This document shows positions 15,234 through 25,833 of a stretch of DNA of 54,442 bases, piece by piece. A program made the position numbers and the translations under genes. Positions within the stretch are counted from its first letter, which is position 1. Every line of letters starts with the position of its first letter. This DNA is from Myxococcaceae bacterium (GTDB lineage: Bacteria; Myxococcota; Myxococcia; Myxococcales; Myxococcaceae), in contig JADGHL010000020.1 in the NCBI GenBank assembly GCA_019686135.1, positions 1 to 54,442 on the forward strand, given 5' to 3'. The notes under the pieces were generated by a model. The model saw nothing but the letters and a program-made list of their open reading frames with translations, did no database searches and was not told the DNA's origin.

Positions 15234-16463
15234 TCAGACCTTGCGTTCGTAGATCCGGTAGGTGCGGTACCGCCGCGCGCCCATCGACTCGAGCGCGCGG
15301 TTCATGAGGTGGTTGTCCTCGCACGTCCACCCGAGCTCGCCGCCGACGTAGCCGAGCGCCCGCGCGGCCCTCAGCGTTTCGGTGTAGAGCACCGCGTCGA
15401 TCCCGCGCTTCTGGAAGCCGGGCTTGATCCCCAGCATCAACACCCGCAGACGATCGTTCGCGCGCGTCGCCCACGCCAGCCGGGCGAGGCCGATCGGCAG
15501 GCCGAACCGGGTGAGATACCCGTTGGCCGCCTTGAGCCCGACGTTCGCGTCCGGGAACGTGAGTGAGAACGCGACGGGCTCGCCGTCCACCTCGGCGATG
15601 AAGCACAGCTCGCTGCGCAGCACCGCCAGTGGCCGCAGGCGCTCGGCGATGAAGTCGAACTCCGCGTCGCTCATCGGCACGAAGCCCCACTGGCGCCCGA
15701 GCATCGCGTTGTAGATCTGCTTGAGGATCCGCCGCTCGGAGCGCAGGTCCCTGAGGTTCAGCGGGCGCACCCGGACACCCTCTTCGCGCAGGCGCTCGGC
15801 GGCGCGCAGCACCTCCTCCGGCGGCGCCACCGAGGTGGACAGCTCGTACGTCCACAGGTCCTTCGCCTTGCGGAAGCCGGTGGCCTCGAAGAGGGCGGGG
15901 TAGTAGCGCGGGTTGTACGGCATCATCATCGCCGGCGGCGACCCGAAGCCCTCCACCAGAAGCCCGCAGTCGTGGTTGGTCGACAGGTTGACCGGCCCGA
16001 GCATCGACTTCATCCCGCGGGAGCGCACCCACTCGGCGGCGGCGTCGAACAGCGCTGCCGCCACGCCCGGTTCGTTCACCGACTCGAACATCCCGAAGAA
16101 GCCGACCTCGGTGTTGTGGAACTGGTTGTAATGGGGGTCGTCGATGGCAGCGATCCGGCCGACGATCTTCCCGTTGCGGCGCGCGAGGAAGAGCTGCAGC
16201 GAGGCGTGCTCGAGGAACGGGTTCTTCGCCGGGTCCACGAAGTCGCGGCGCTCCGCCACGATCGGCGGAACGAAGTTCGGGTCGTCGCGGTAGTGATCGA
16301 GCTGGAAGCGCACGAAGGCGTCGCGCTCGCTCGTGGTCCGTACCGGGGCGATGTCCACGTCCGCCGCGGGCTTCACGGCGTGTCGTGCGCGGGCGCCCTC
16401 CAGCACCGAGGCCGGGATCACCGTCCCTCCGGTGGAGGCGGGCCGTCCGCGCGCGCGGATCAC
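15234..16463 (-). CDS. GNAT-fold acyltransferase, putative bacterial ceramide synthase (copy B)
   Basis: 409 residues. The GTG at 16463 overlaps the stop of the epimerase gene (GTGA), and GGGAGGG is 7 nt upstream, so the start is well supported. Aligned by eye with the gene at 17502 it is a clear paralogue: HYRDDPNFVPPIVAERRDF, LFLARRNGKIVGRIAA, EVGFFGMFES, PYNPRYYPALFEATGF, RVLMLGIKPGFQKRGID and YRTYRIY all have counterparts. Proteins of this type (about 380-400 residues, GNAT-like) are, as I recall, the bacterial ceramide synthases found with spt and cerR in Caulobacter. They would N-acylate 3-oxosphinganine. The identification rests mainly on neighbours; other amine acyltransferases are possible. 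Confidence 0.7.
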   Translation of the reverse strand: MIRARGRPASTGGTVIPASVLEGARARHAVKPAADVDIAPVRTTSERDAFVRFQLDHYRDDPNFVPPIVAERRDFVDPAKNPFLEHASLQLFLARRNGKIVGRIAAIDDPHYNQFHNTEVGFFGMFESVNEPGVAAALFDAAAEWVRSRGMKSMLGPVNLSTNHDCGLLVEGFGSPPAMMMPYNPRYYPALFEATGFRKAKDLWTYELSTSVAPPEEVLRAAERLREEGVRVRPLNLRDLRSERRILKQIYNAMLGRQWGFVPMSDAEFDFIAERLRPLAVLRSELCFIAEVDGEPVAFSLTFPDANVGLKAANGYLTRFGLPIGLARLAWATRANDRLRVLMLGIKPGFQKRGIDAVLYTETLRAARALGYVGGELGWTCEDNHLMNRALESMGARRYRTYRIYERKV

Positions 16464-17464
16464 AACCAGCCCTCCCGGCGGTACCAGTCGATCGTGGTCT
16501 GCACGCCGGTGTTGAGGGGAACCTTCGGCGTGTACTTGAGCTCGCGCTGAGCGCGTTCGGCGCTGCAGGTCCACGCCTCCTGGCGCATCTCGGTCGCCTT
16601 GTCCCGGTTGAGGATGGGCACCGTGCCGCGGACCCGGCTGACCCACTCGGAGCCGAGCCCCGCGACGTAGCTGACCGCGTCCGGCACGGGGATGATCACG
16701 TTCCGCGTCTTTCCGAGCGCGCGCCCGAGCGTCTCGCAGATCTCCTCCCAGGTGTATTCGTCGCGCCCGTCGGTGAGGAAGTAGATGCCCTGGCCCGGCA
16801 CGCCCGCCTCGAGGGTCTTGCCCTCCAGCGCCGCCCGGTAGATGCCCTCGCACAGATCGTCGACGTGGATGAGCGAGTAGCGCTTCGGCCCGAGCCCGGA
16901 CTTCAGGTACAGGCCCAGCTTCGCCATCGGCAGCACGCTGGGGATGAACTCGCGGTCCGCGGGCCCGTAGACGATCGGCGGGCGAAGGATGACGGTGGGC
17001 ACCGTGTCTGCGTACTGCCGCACCGCCACCTCGCCGGCCAGCTTGGAGCGGCCGTAGACGGAGACGGGGCGGGGCTCGTCCTCCTCGCGGCGCGGACGGC
17101 CCACGGTGGTGGGCCCGGCGGCGGAGAGGGACGAGCAGTAGACCAGCCGGGGCGGGCGGTCGAGCCGGGAGATCGCCTCCGCCAGGCGCCGCGTCCCTTC
17201 GCCGTTGCAGCGGAAGTACTCCTCTTCGGTCCGGGCCTTGGTCAGCCCGGCGAGGTGGAGGACGACGTCCACATTGTCCAGCGCCTCCGCCAGCCCTTCG
17301 CCGGTGTTGAGGTCGCCGACGGCGAAGGTGGCGCCGGCCTTCTCCAGCTCGGTGCGCACCGACGTGCGCCGGACGAACGCGCGGACGGTGTGCCCGCGCG
17401 CGACGAGCAGACGGGCGAGGTTGCTGCCGATGAAGCCGGAGCCACCGGTGAGGAGAAAGTGCAT
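16460..17464 (-). CDS. NAD(P)-dependent epimerase/dehydratase-family oxidoreductase, putative ceramide reductase
   Basis: 334 residues, extended short-chain dehydrogenase. Rossmann motif TGGSGFIGS (6-14), LHLAG, YCSSLSAAG with catalytic Ser, and the YxxxK pair Tyr137/Lys141 in VYGRSK. Downstream VILRPPIVYGP and IHVDDL are typical of the family. Placed between two ceramide-synthase-like genes and downstream of an spt-like gene, it matches the position and type of CerR, the bacterial ceramide reductase that reduces the 3-oxo group. The order suggested by the Caulobacter work is acylation first, then reduction. A sugar-nucleotide epimerase would be the alternative, but no sugar genes are near. 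Confidence 0.75.
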   Translation of the reverse strand: MHFLLTGGSGFIGSNLARLLVARGHTVRAFVRRTSVRTELEKAGATFAVGDLNTGEGLAEALDNVDVVLHLAGLTKARTEEEYFRCNGEGTRRLAEAISRLDRPPRLVYCSSLSAAGPTTVGRPRREEDEPRPVSVYGRSKLAGEVAVRQYADTVPTVILRPPIVYGPADREFIPSVLPMAKLGLYLKSGLGPKRYSLIHVDDLCEGIYRAALEGKTLEAGVPGQGIYFLTDGRDEYTWEEICETLGRALGKTRNVIIPVPDAVSYVAGLGSEWVSRVRGTVPILNRDKATEMRQEAWTCSAERAQRELKYTPKVPLNTGVQTTIDWYRREGWL

Positions 17465-17501
17465 GGGAACCTCGGGCTCGGCCCGCGCCGAGCGATGGGC
17501 C

Positions 17502-18686
17502 TTAGAGGGGCCTCTGGTACAGGCGGTACGTCTTGTATCTACGGCCGCCCATCGACTCGATGGCGCGATTGACCAGATCGTTGTCCTCGAGCGTCCAGCT
17601 GATCTCGCCGCCGGTGTAGCCGAGCCGCCGCGCGGTCCGGAGCGTGTCGAGGTAGAGGATCGCGTCCAACCCGCGGCGCCGGTACCCCGCCTTGATCCCG
17701 AGCGTGATGAGCCGGAGCCGCTTGATTTTCCGGGACGCCAGAAGGAGCTTCGCCAGCCCGATCGGCAGCCCGTAGCGGGTGAGCCGGCCGCCCGCCGCCT
17801 TCAGGGCGATGTTCGCGTCCGGCAGCGTCATCGAGAAGGCGACCGGCTCGCCGTTCACCTCGGCGATGAGGAGGAGATCGGGGACCACCATCTGCTTCAT
17901 GTCGCGGGCGAGGTGGTCGAACTCCTTCTCGGTCATCGGGACGAAGCCCCAGTTCTTCTCCCAGGCCGAGTTGTAGATGTCCTTGATGATCCGGACCTCG
18001 CGGTCGAACTCCTTGATGTTGACCGGACGGACGACGATGCCGTCGCGGGCGCGGATCTTCTCGGCGATCCGCACCACCTTCTCGGGCGGCTCCACCGCGG
18101 AGGAGAGCTCCCACGCCCACAGGTCCTTCGCCTTCTGGAAGCCGCAGGCGTCGAACAGCGCGGGGTAGTAGCGCGGGTTGTAGGCCATCATCACTACCGG
18201 CGGCGCGTCGAAGCCCTCGATGAGCGTGGAGCACTCGTAGTTGGTGCTGAAGTTCACCGGGCCCATCATCGATTCGAAGCCGTGCGCCTTGACCCAACCG
18301 GCAGCGGCGTCGAACAGCCCGCGAGCCACGCGGACGTCGTCGATCGACTCGAACAGGCCGAAGAAGCCGACGCGCGTTCCGTGGAACTCGTTGTAGCGGG
18401 GATCCTTCACCGCAGCGATCCGGCCCACCACCTCGCCGTTGCGGCGGGCGAGGAACAGCTCGACGGCGCCGAACTCGAACCAGGGGTTCTTCTTCGGATC
18501 GAGGAAGTCGCGCCGCTCCATGATGAGCGGCGGCACCCAGTTCGGATCGTCCCGGTAGAGCTTGTAGGGGAAGTGGATGAAGGCTTCGCGATCCGCGGTC
18601 GACTGCACCGGGATCACCGTCACGTCGCTCGCGGCGGCGGCGGTGGCGGACTCGTCCTGCGTCAGCTTTCGTGCGGCGTTCGCCAT
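17502..18686 (-). CDS. GNAT-fold acyltransferase, putative bacterial ceramide synthase (copy A)
   Basis: 394 residues. N-terminal Ala/Thr-rich lead, then the family blocks KLYRDDPNWVPPLIMERRDF, LFLARRNGEVVGRIAAV, RVGFFGLFESIDD, MMGPVNFSTNYECSTL, MAYNPRYYPALFD and LITLGIKAGYRRRGLD, the last being the GNAT acyl-CoA binding loop. The ribosome site AAGGAG overlaps the stop of the spt-like gene 12 bp upstream, so the two are translated together. Probable role is transfer of an acyl chain to the amine of the long-chain base made by the spt product. It shares blocks with the gene at 15234 along most of its length. Confidence 0.72.
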   Translation of the reverse strand: MANAARKLTQDESATAAAASDVTVIPVQSTADREAFIHFPYKLYRDDPNWVPPLIMERRDFLDPKKNPWFEFGAVELFLARRNGEVVGRIAAVKDPRYNEFHGTRVGFFGLFESIDDVRVARGLFDAAAGWVKAHGFESMMGPVNFSTNYECSTLIEGFDAPPVVMMAYNPRYYPALFDACGFQKAKDLWAWELSSAVEPPEKVVRIAEKIRARDGIVVRPVNIKEFDREVRIIKDIYNSAWEKNWGFVPMTEKEFDHLARDMKQMVVPDLLLIAEVNGEPVAFSMTLPDANIALKAAGGRLTRYGLPIGLAKLLLASRKIKRLRLITLGIKAGYRRRGLDAILYLDTLRTARRLGYTGGEISWTLEDNDLVNRAIESMGGRRYKTYRLYQRPL

Positions 18687-18698
18687 GTTCGGCTCTCC

Positions 18699-20243
18699 TT
18701 ACGCTTCCGGCCGGGTACCGTTCTTCATGAAGAAGTTGGCGCCCTTTTCGAGCAGCACGCCCGGCAGGTTGCGGATCCCGCTGCGCTTCTCCCACAGTTT
18801 CAGCGGCGCCGTGGAGAGCCGCTTGAGGTCGTCGGGCTGCAGGTTGGCCGCGCGCCAGGTCAGTGTCTCCACCGCGTCGAACAGCTTGTTGGCCACCTCA
18901 CCCGGGGTCATGCGGGCGATCTGCTCGAGCGAGAACCCGCGGTCCGCGAGCAACCCTGCGGAAGCGGCCGCCCAGCGCTGCGAGGCCTCGTTGCGGATGA
19001 CGTAGGTGCCCGGCCGGGCGATCTTCACCGGCGTGTACGAGGTGGGCCGGGTCTCGGGGATGACCTTGAGCTTGCGGCCGATGCGCTCGAACTGCTCCAG
19101 CACCCGATCCAGCTGTTCGTCGGTGTGCGTGGCCATGTAGCTCGTGCGCAGCAGCGCATGCCCCGGCTCTACCGCCGGCGGGATCACCGGGTTGGTGAAG
19201 ATCCCCACCTCGAAGAGCTGCTTCCACATCCGGAAGCACTTCACCTGATCGCCCACGAAGACCGGGACCACCGGGGTCACCGACACGCCGGTGTCGAACC
19301 CCATGGCGCGGAAGCCGTTGTGCATCTTCTCGGCGATGTCGAGCAGCCGGGCGCGGCGCTGCGGCTCGGCCTCGATGATGTCCAGCGCCTTGAGGGCGGC
19401 GGCCACTGCGGCGGGCGTCATCGACGCGGAGAACACCACCGGGCGGCTCTTGTGCTTGATGTAGTTGATGACGTCGAATGGCCCGGCGATCACCCCGCCC
19501 AGCGACGCGAAGGACTTGGAGAAGGTCCCCATGACCAGGTCGGTCTGCGCCTCGAGACCGAAGTACTCGGCGGTGCCGCGACCCTTCTCGCCGAGAACAC
19601 CCATCGCGTGGGCGTCATCGGTCATCACGCGGGCTTTGTACTTCTGCGCGAGCTCGACGATCTTGGGCAGGTTGCACAGATCGCCCTCCATCGAGAACAC
19701 GCCGTCGGTGACGATGAGCTTGCCCGCGTCCGGATCGGCGTCCTGGAGGAGTTTCTCCAGGTGCTCCATGTCGTTGTGCCGGTAGCGCTTCTCGGTGGCG
19801 TAACCCAGGCGGATCCCGTCGAGCAGCGAGGCGTGGTTCTGCCGATCGGAGAAGACGATGTCGTGACGGCCGAGGATCCCCGCCATGGTGGCGAGGTTGG
19901 TCTGAAAGCCGGTGGAGACGACGAGCGCGGCCTCACGGTTGAGGAACTTCGCCAGCCGGTGCTCCAGCTCCTCGTGCAAAGACAGCGTCCCATTCAGCAG
20001 CCGCGAGCCCGAGCAGGTGGTGCCGAACTTGCGGATCGCTTCGTGGGCCGCCTCCTTCACCCGCGGATCGCCCGCCAGGCCGAGGTAGTTGTTCGACCCG
20101 ACCATGATGATCCGCTTGCCGTCGATCTCCACCTCGGTGGAGGCGTGAGAGGCTTCGATCGCCTTGAAGTACGGGTAGAGGCCCGTGGCCTTCGCGATCT
20201 TGTAGTCCTTCCAATTGCTGCACTTGTCGAACACGTCAGCCAT
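18699..20243 (-). CDS. spt: Serine palmitoyltransferase-like alpha-oxoamine synthase with C-terminal extension
   Basis: 514 residues from the ATG at 20243. PLP-dependent fold type I: GSNNYLGLAGDP, GTTCSGSRLLNGT, RQNHASLLDG, VTDGVFSMEGD, DDAHAMGVLG, and the PLP lysine Lys243 in GTFSKSFASLGG. The GTFSKS form is that of serine palmitoyltransferase, whereas KBL and BioF usually have LGKA. It should condense serine with a long acyl thioester to 3-oxosphinganine, the first step of sphingolipid synthesis. About 110 residues beyond the usual end (from about IPETRPTSYTPV) are extra. Linked ceramide synthase and reductase genes support the call; aminoketobutyrate ligase is the main alternative. Confidence 0.8.
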   Translation of the reverse strand: MADVFDKCSNWKDYKIAKATGLYPYFKAIEASHASTEVEIDGKRIIMVGSNNYLGLAGDPRVKEAAHEAIRKFGTTCSGSRLLNGTLSLHEELEHRLAKFLNREAALVVSTGFQTNLATMAGILGRHDIVFSDRQNHASLLDGIRLGYATEKRYRHNDMEHLEKLLQDADPDAGKLIVTDGVFSMEGDLCNLPKIVELAQKYKARVMTDDAHAMGVLGEKGRGTAEYFGLEAQTDLVMGTFSKSFASLGGVIAGPFDVINYIKHKSRPVVFSASMTPAAVAAALKALDIIEAEPQRRARLLDIAEKMHNGFRAMGFDTGVSVTPVVPVFVGDQVKCFRMWKQLFEVGIFTNPVIPPAVEPGHALLRTSYMATHTDEQLDRVLEQFERIGRKLKVIPETRPTSYTPVKIARPGTYVIRNEASQRWAAASAGLLADRGFSLEQIARMTPGEVANKLFDAVETLTWRAANLQPDDLKRLSTAPLKLWEKRSGIRNLPGVLLEKGANFFMKNGTRPEA

Positions 20244-20315
20244 GGGCCGGTTCCGTCCTGGGAGAGTGGGGGCGCAGGGATGCCTGAACTGACAGGCGCC
20301 TGCTGGGCGGGGGCT

Positions 20316-20344
20316 CAATTAGGAACGTGAACCATGTGTGTCAA
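20316..20344 (-). promoter_or_regulatory. Candidate sigma70-type promoter of the spt operon
   Basis: Read on the minus strand there is a perfect TTGACA (20344-20339), a 17-nt spacer and TAATTG (20321-20316) at the -10 position. The -10 is poor but the -35 and spacing are ideal. It would give a leader of about 65 nt before the spt start codon. Confidence 0.5.
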
Positions 20345-20413
20345 GGGCAAGTGAAGTGGCCGCTGCTCGACAAAAGGCTCCATAATTCAGTCGGTTACGC
20401 GGCGTGATGGCAG

Positions 20414-20431
20414 TGAGCAAAAAGTGGCTCA
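20414..20431. promoter_or_regulatory. Palindromic operator-like site 1
   Basis: TGAGCAAAAAGTGGCTCA: inverted TGAGC...GCTCA arms 8 nt apart. Thirteen or more bases match the second site at 20523 (TGAGCAA-N4-TGGCTCA). Found in the divergent region between the spt operon and the PAP2 gene. Likely binding site of a dimeric regulator, about 105 bp upstream of the predicted spt start of transcription. Confidence 0.6.
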
Positions 20432-20522
20432 CAAATCATCGGCAGGTGTCCGCTTTCCGGCAAACCGGGAGAACGCACGTAAATCCAGGGGCTTGGCGCG
20501 CGTGGCAGCCCAGTGATAACGC

Positions 20523-20540
20523 TGAGCAATATTTGGCTCA
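20523..20540. promoter_or_regulatory. Palindromic operator-like site 2
   Basis: TGAGCAATATTTGGCTCA, the same TGAGCAA-N4-TGGCTCA pattern as the site at 20414, exactly 109 bp away. The middle four bases differ while both arms are identical, as expected for a pair of binding sites for one protein. Confidence 0.6.
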
Positions 20541-20882
20541 CTGCTTCCAGATCGCTGGGGAAGGGACCCGCAGGGCGAACGGCGGTCGGACCGTTCGGTG
20601 GTCCACAATCCGGCGCCCGGAGTGTGACCTCGCGGTGACAGGAGAAGCCGCGGGCTCAACCACTCCGACGGCCGTCCAGGATGAGCGGAGGTGGGGGAGG
20701 GCGCAGACTCCGCGCATACCGGTGCGAGTCGAAGCTCCCTCGGGTGTTCACCAGGCCACAGGCGCAAACGCCCACCGGCCTGGCGAGCAAGCCTTTCCGG
20801 GCGTTTGCATGGCCTTCGGACCGGTCCCGCTGGTTGCGGCCCCCAGCGCCCGCCCTACCTTTTCCGGGCGAGGCGGAACGGC

Positions 20883-21869
20883 ATGCGTCGGGTCGAAGAC
20901 ATCGCCGCCATGCGGCCGTTGCTGAGGGGCCGAAGCCTGGCGCGGGCCCGCGCCGAGACGGTGCCGCTCAAGGCGCTGGACGCGATCATCACCTCGATGG
21001 CCACCTTCGCCGCCGCCTATCTGGCGATCGCGGCGCGCTGGGTCCCCGGGTGGCGGCCTGCGTTCCTCATCCTCTGCGCGATCGCGATGGGCCCGGTGGT
21101 GTTCCGGGGGCTGGCGTGGCGCTACCCGGAGACGCGCATCTGGGACTTCCTCGCCTCGTTCTGGTTGCTGCCCTCGGTGATCCTCGGGCACTTCACGCTC
21201 GAGCCCGTGGTGACCGCCGCGCATCCCGTGCTGCTCGACCCGTACCTCGCCCACGCCGATCTGCTCCTGTTCGGGGCGCACCCCTCGTACGTGCTAGGGC
21301 ACCTGGCAGGGCCGTGGGTCACCGAAGTGCTGATGATCTGCTACTACAGCTACTTCGTCGGGCCGTTCGCTCTGGCGATGCTCCTCTGGTTCCGTGGCAC
21401 GCGCTCGCAGTACGAGGAGTTCGCGCTCACGCTCGCCCTGTTCTTCGCGGCGAACTTCATCCTGTACGCGCTCGTGCCCGCGGTCGGGCCGCGCTACTAC
21501 CTCGCCGGGATCTTCGAAGCGCCGCTCCGGGGTGTCCTGCTCACGCCGTACCTCGACGGGCTGATGCGCACGACCTACTTCGCGCGCGACTGCTTCCCGT
21601 CCGGGCACACCGGCGTCACGCTGACCGTCCTCGTGGTGGCGTGGCGGTACCAGCGGAAGTTCTTCTGGATCTTCCTGCCGGTGGGGACGGGGCTGATCCT
21701 CGGCACCCTGGTGGGCCGCTTCCACTACGGGATCGACCTCATCTGCGCCGTGCCGTTGATGATCACCTGCCTCGCGCTGGGCAGGTACCTCCACCAGCGT
21801 GGGTTCACCGCCGCCCCGGACATGCCGCACCCGCAGAGCCTGCCGACGCGGCGCCCGCTCAAGGCGTAG
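20883..21869 (+). CDS. Aur1-like PAP2-family membrane phosphotransferase
   Basis: 328 residues, about six membrane helices. Family catalytic motifs are near the end: DCFPSGHTGVT (PSGH at 239-242) and GRFHYGIDLICA (His281, Asp285), the arrangement of PAP2_3 enzymes such as Aur1/inositol phosphorylceramide synthase. LVPAVGPRYYL sits before them. Such proteins transfer or remove a phosphate-linked head group on a lipid at the membrane face. Divergent from a probable ceramide operon, a role in ceramide head-group addition or phosphatidate/ceramide-phosphate hydrolysis is likely, but the donor cannot be told. The ATG at 20883 is chosen because the sequence before it is not protein-like. Confidence 0.78.
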   Translation: MRRVEDIAAMRPLLRGRSLARARAETVPLKALDAIITSMATFAAAYLAIAARWVPGWRPAFLILCAIAMGPVVFRGLAWRYPETRIWDFLASFWLLPSVILGHFTLEPVVTAAHPVLLDPYLAHADLLLFGAHPSYVLGHLAGPWVTEVLMICYYSYFVGPFALAMLLWFRGTRSQYEEFALTLALFFAANFILYALVPAVGPRYYLAGIFEAPLRGVLLTPYLDGLMRTTYFARDCFPSGHTGVTLTVLVVAWRYQRKFFWIFLPVGTGLILGTLVGRFHYGIDLICAVPLMITCLALGRYLHQRGFTAAPDMPHPQSLPTRRPLKA

Positions 21870-21914
21870 CGCCGCGATCAGGCCTTCCGCCCGCTTGCGT
21901 GCTACATCCAGCGG

Positions 21915-23114
21915 ATGCCTCGCCGCGCAGAACGCGTCGCCCACTTCGGTACCACCGTCTTCTCCGAGTTCAGCGCCCTGGCGCAGAAGCATCAGGCCGT
22001 GAACCTCGGCCAGGGCTTCCCTGATTTCGATGGACCGGAGGCGATCAAGCAGGCCGCGATCCGCGCCATCGAAGACGGCGTGAACCAGTACGCCATCGGC
22101 GCGGGGGCGGTCGCGCTCCGCCGGGCCATCGCCGAGCACTCGAAGCGTTTCTACGGGATGTCGGTCGACCCCGAGACGATGGTCACCGTCACCAGCGGAG
22201 CGACCGAGGCCATCTTCGACACCATCCAGGCGCTGGTGAACCCCGGCGACGAGGTGGTGCTCTTCGAGCCGTTCTACGACTCGTACGAGGCCGCGGTGAT
22301 CATGGCCGGCGGGGTGCCGCGGTTCGTGCTGCTGCGCCCGCCGGAGGCCGCGCACCGCGCGTGGTGGTTCGACGAGGACGAGCTTCGTGGCGCCTTCAGC
22401 GCGAAGACGAAGCTCGTCGTCGTCAACACGCCGCACAACCCCACCGGGAAGGTGTTCACCCGCGAGGAGCTCGAGCTTGTCCGCGAGCTCTGCGTTCGCC
22501 ACGACGCGCTGGTGCTCTCGGACGAGGTCTACGAGCACCTGGTCTTCGCGCCGGCGCGCCACCTGCGTCCGGCGACGCTGCCCGGGATGTGGGAGCGGAC
22601 GGTGACCGTCTCCAGCGCCGGCAAGTCGTTCAGCTTCACCGGCTGGAAGGTGGGCTGGGCGATCGCCCCCGAACCGCTGCGCGCCGCGGTGCAGAGCGCG
22701 CACCAGTTCGTCACCTTCGCCACCGCCGCGCCGTTCCAGGCGGCGATCGCGGAGGCGCTCCGGCTCCCGGACAGGTACTTCGCGGACCTGGAGAAGGACT
22801 ACCGCCACAAGCGCGGGCTTCTGATCGGTGCGCTCGAAGAGGCCGGGCTGCGCGCGTTCGTGCCCGAGGGCACGTACTTCGTGATGGCGGATCTCGACGG
22901 CACCGGCTTCGACGACGACTTCGCCTTCTGCCGCTTCCTCACCGCGGAGATCGGCGTGGCGGCGATTCCGCCGTCGGCCTTCTACGGTCCGGAACACCGC
23001 GCACACGGCCGGCGCCTCGTGCGATTCGCCTTCTGCAAGCGTGAGGAGACGGTGAGGGCGGCTGCCGAGCGGCTCCGCCGGCTTCCCGAGGTTCTGGCGC
23101 GAAGAGGGGCCTGA
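21915..23114 (+). CDS. Class I/II aminotransferase (methionine/kynurenine aminotransferase-like)
   Basis: 399 residues, full length. N-terminus [14 protein letters not shown], glycine-rich [33 protein letters not shown], and PLP lysine in [16 protein letters not shown], the pattern of the YbdL / kynurenine-oxoglutarate transaminase group. Such enzymes move an amino group between an amino acid (methionine, aromatic, kynurenine) and a 2-oxo acid. It follows the PAP2 gene by 45 bp on the same strand, but a functional link is not evident. Confidence 0.88.
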   Translation: MPRRAERVAHFGTTVFSEFSALAQKHQAVNLGQGFPDFDGPEAIKQAAIRAIEDGVNQYAIGAGAVALRRAIAEHSKRFYGMSVDPETMVTVTSGATEAIFDTIQALVNPGDEVVLFEPFYDSYEAAVIMAGGVPRFVLLRPPEAAHRAWWFDEDELRGAFSAKTKLVVVNTPHNPTGKVFTREELELVRELCVRHDALVLSDEVYEHLVFAPARHLRPATLPGMWERTVTVSSAGKSFSFTGWKVGWAIAPEPLRAAVQSAHQFVTFATAAPFQAAIAEALRLPDRYFADLEKDYRHKRGLLIGALEEAGLRAFVPEGTYFVMADLDGTGFDDDFAFCRFLTAEIGVAAIPPSAFYGPEHRAHGRRLVRFAFCKREETVRAAAERLRRLPEVLARRGA

Positions 23115-23193
23115 GGCGCGGATCGCCTGCGCGGCCAGGTGTCCCGCGAGCGGCCGTCTTGCCGGGTGCGGATCCCGATGCTATGGCGCCCTC

Positions 23194-25032
<1,839 letters not shown>

Positions 25033-25089
25033 GCCCCACGGGCCCTTCTGGCGCGGCCCCATCGCCGCGGTTATCTCTCACCCGCGGTC

Positions 25090-25833
25090 ATGACCTCTCA
25101 CACGCCGTTCTTCGGCGAGCTCTATCTACGGAGCACACGTCCGTTTCTCGGCGACCGGCTCTCCGACCGGGAGGCCGGGTACCTGGCGCACGCGTTCGGT
25201 TCGGTGGCCGGGCTCCCTCCGGGGCCGATCCTCGATCTCGGCTGCGGGCACGGGCGCCACGTCGCGCGGCTCCAGGGACGGGTGGCGGGCGGGCGCCCGG
25301 TCGTGGGGATCGACTTCGACCGGCACTCCCTGCGCTCGCGCGAGGGCGCGTTCCCGGCGGTGCGGGGCGACCTGCGCGCGCTGCCTTTCGCCACGCGGAG
25401 TGCGGGTGGCGCGTACGCCTGGTACTCCACGCTGTTCGTCTTCGACGATCCGGTGCAGCGGGCGATCCTCGCGGAGGTGGCTCGTGTCCTCCGGCCCGGC
25501 GCGCCGCTCATCCTCCAGACCCTGCCGCGCGAGCGCCTGGAGCGGAACCCGACCTCGACGTGGGCGGGCGAACTGCCCGACGGGAGTCGGCTGGAGGAAC
25601 AGAACCGCTTCGACCCGGACACCGGCCGCGACGAGGGCATCCGGAAGCTGACGACACCCGACGGACGTGTGCTATCTGCGCACTACTTCATCCGGTATTA
25701 CCGGGTCGCCGAGTTGCAGGACCTCTTGTCCGATGCAGGCTTCACCGTCCGCTGGATCCACGGCGGGCTCGGGGGGGAGCCTGTGACGGCGGAGTCGGCG
25801 GATCTGATCATGGGAGTCGAACGCAATGGCTGA
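25090..25833 (+). CDS. SAM-dependent methyltransferase
   Basis: 247 residues. Class I fold: [15 protein letters not shown] (SAM-binding motif I), [11 protein letters not shown] (motif II), [14 protein letters not shown], and [19 protein letters not shown] (motif IV/V). The substrate is not evident; small-molecule methyltransferases share these features. It sits between the two mutase subunits, 57 bp after one and overlapping the other by 8 bp, so it belongs to their operon. Nothing in the mutase pathway is known to need methylation, so the link is unexplained. Confidence 0.82.
   Translation: MTSHTPFFGELYLRSTRPFLGDRLSDREAGYLAHAFGSVAGLPPGPILDLGCGHGRHVARLQGRVAGGRPVVGIDFDRHSLRSREGAFPAVRGDLRALPFATRSAGGAYAWYSTLFVFDDPVQRAILAEVARVLRPGAPLILQTLPRERLERNPTSTWAGELPDGSRLEEQNRFDPDTGRDEGIRKLTTPDGRVLSAHYFIRYYRVAELQDLLSDAGFTVRWIHGGLGGEPVTAESADLIMGVERNG

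Larger units (their letters stand above)
20345..20882. other. Divergent intergenic region of the sphingolipid locus
   Basis: Lies between the spt promoter and the PAP2 start. Locally richer in A/T around 20370-20540. It holds the two palindromic sites. A frame open upstream of 20883 on the plus strand gives an Arg/Pro-rich sequence with no domain, so the PAP2 protein is taken to start at 20883. No RNA gene was recognised. Confidence 0.5.

Noticed and set aside
18699-20243. 2-amino-3-ketobutyrate CoA ligase or BioF
   Set aside because: The PLP lysine lies in GTFSKS, the Spt form, and the neighbours are ceramide-type genes; no tdh or bio gene is near.
17205-20330. Long plus-strand frame opposite the sphingolipid operon
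   Set aside because: It mirrors the spt and GNAT genes, which carry clear family motifs, so it is a shadow.
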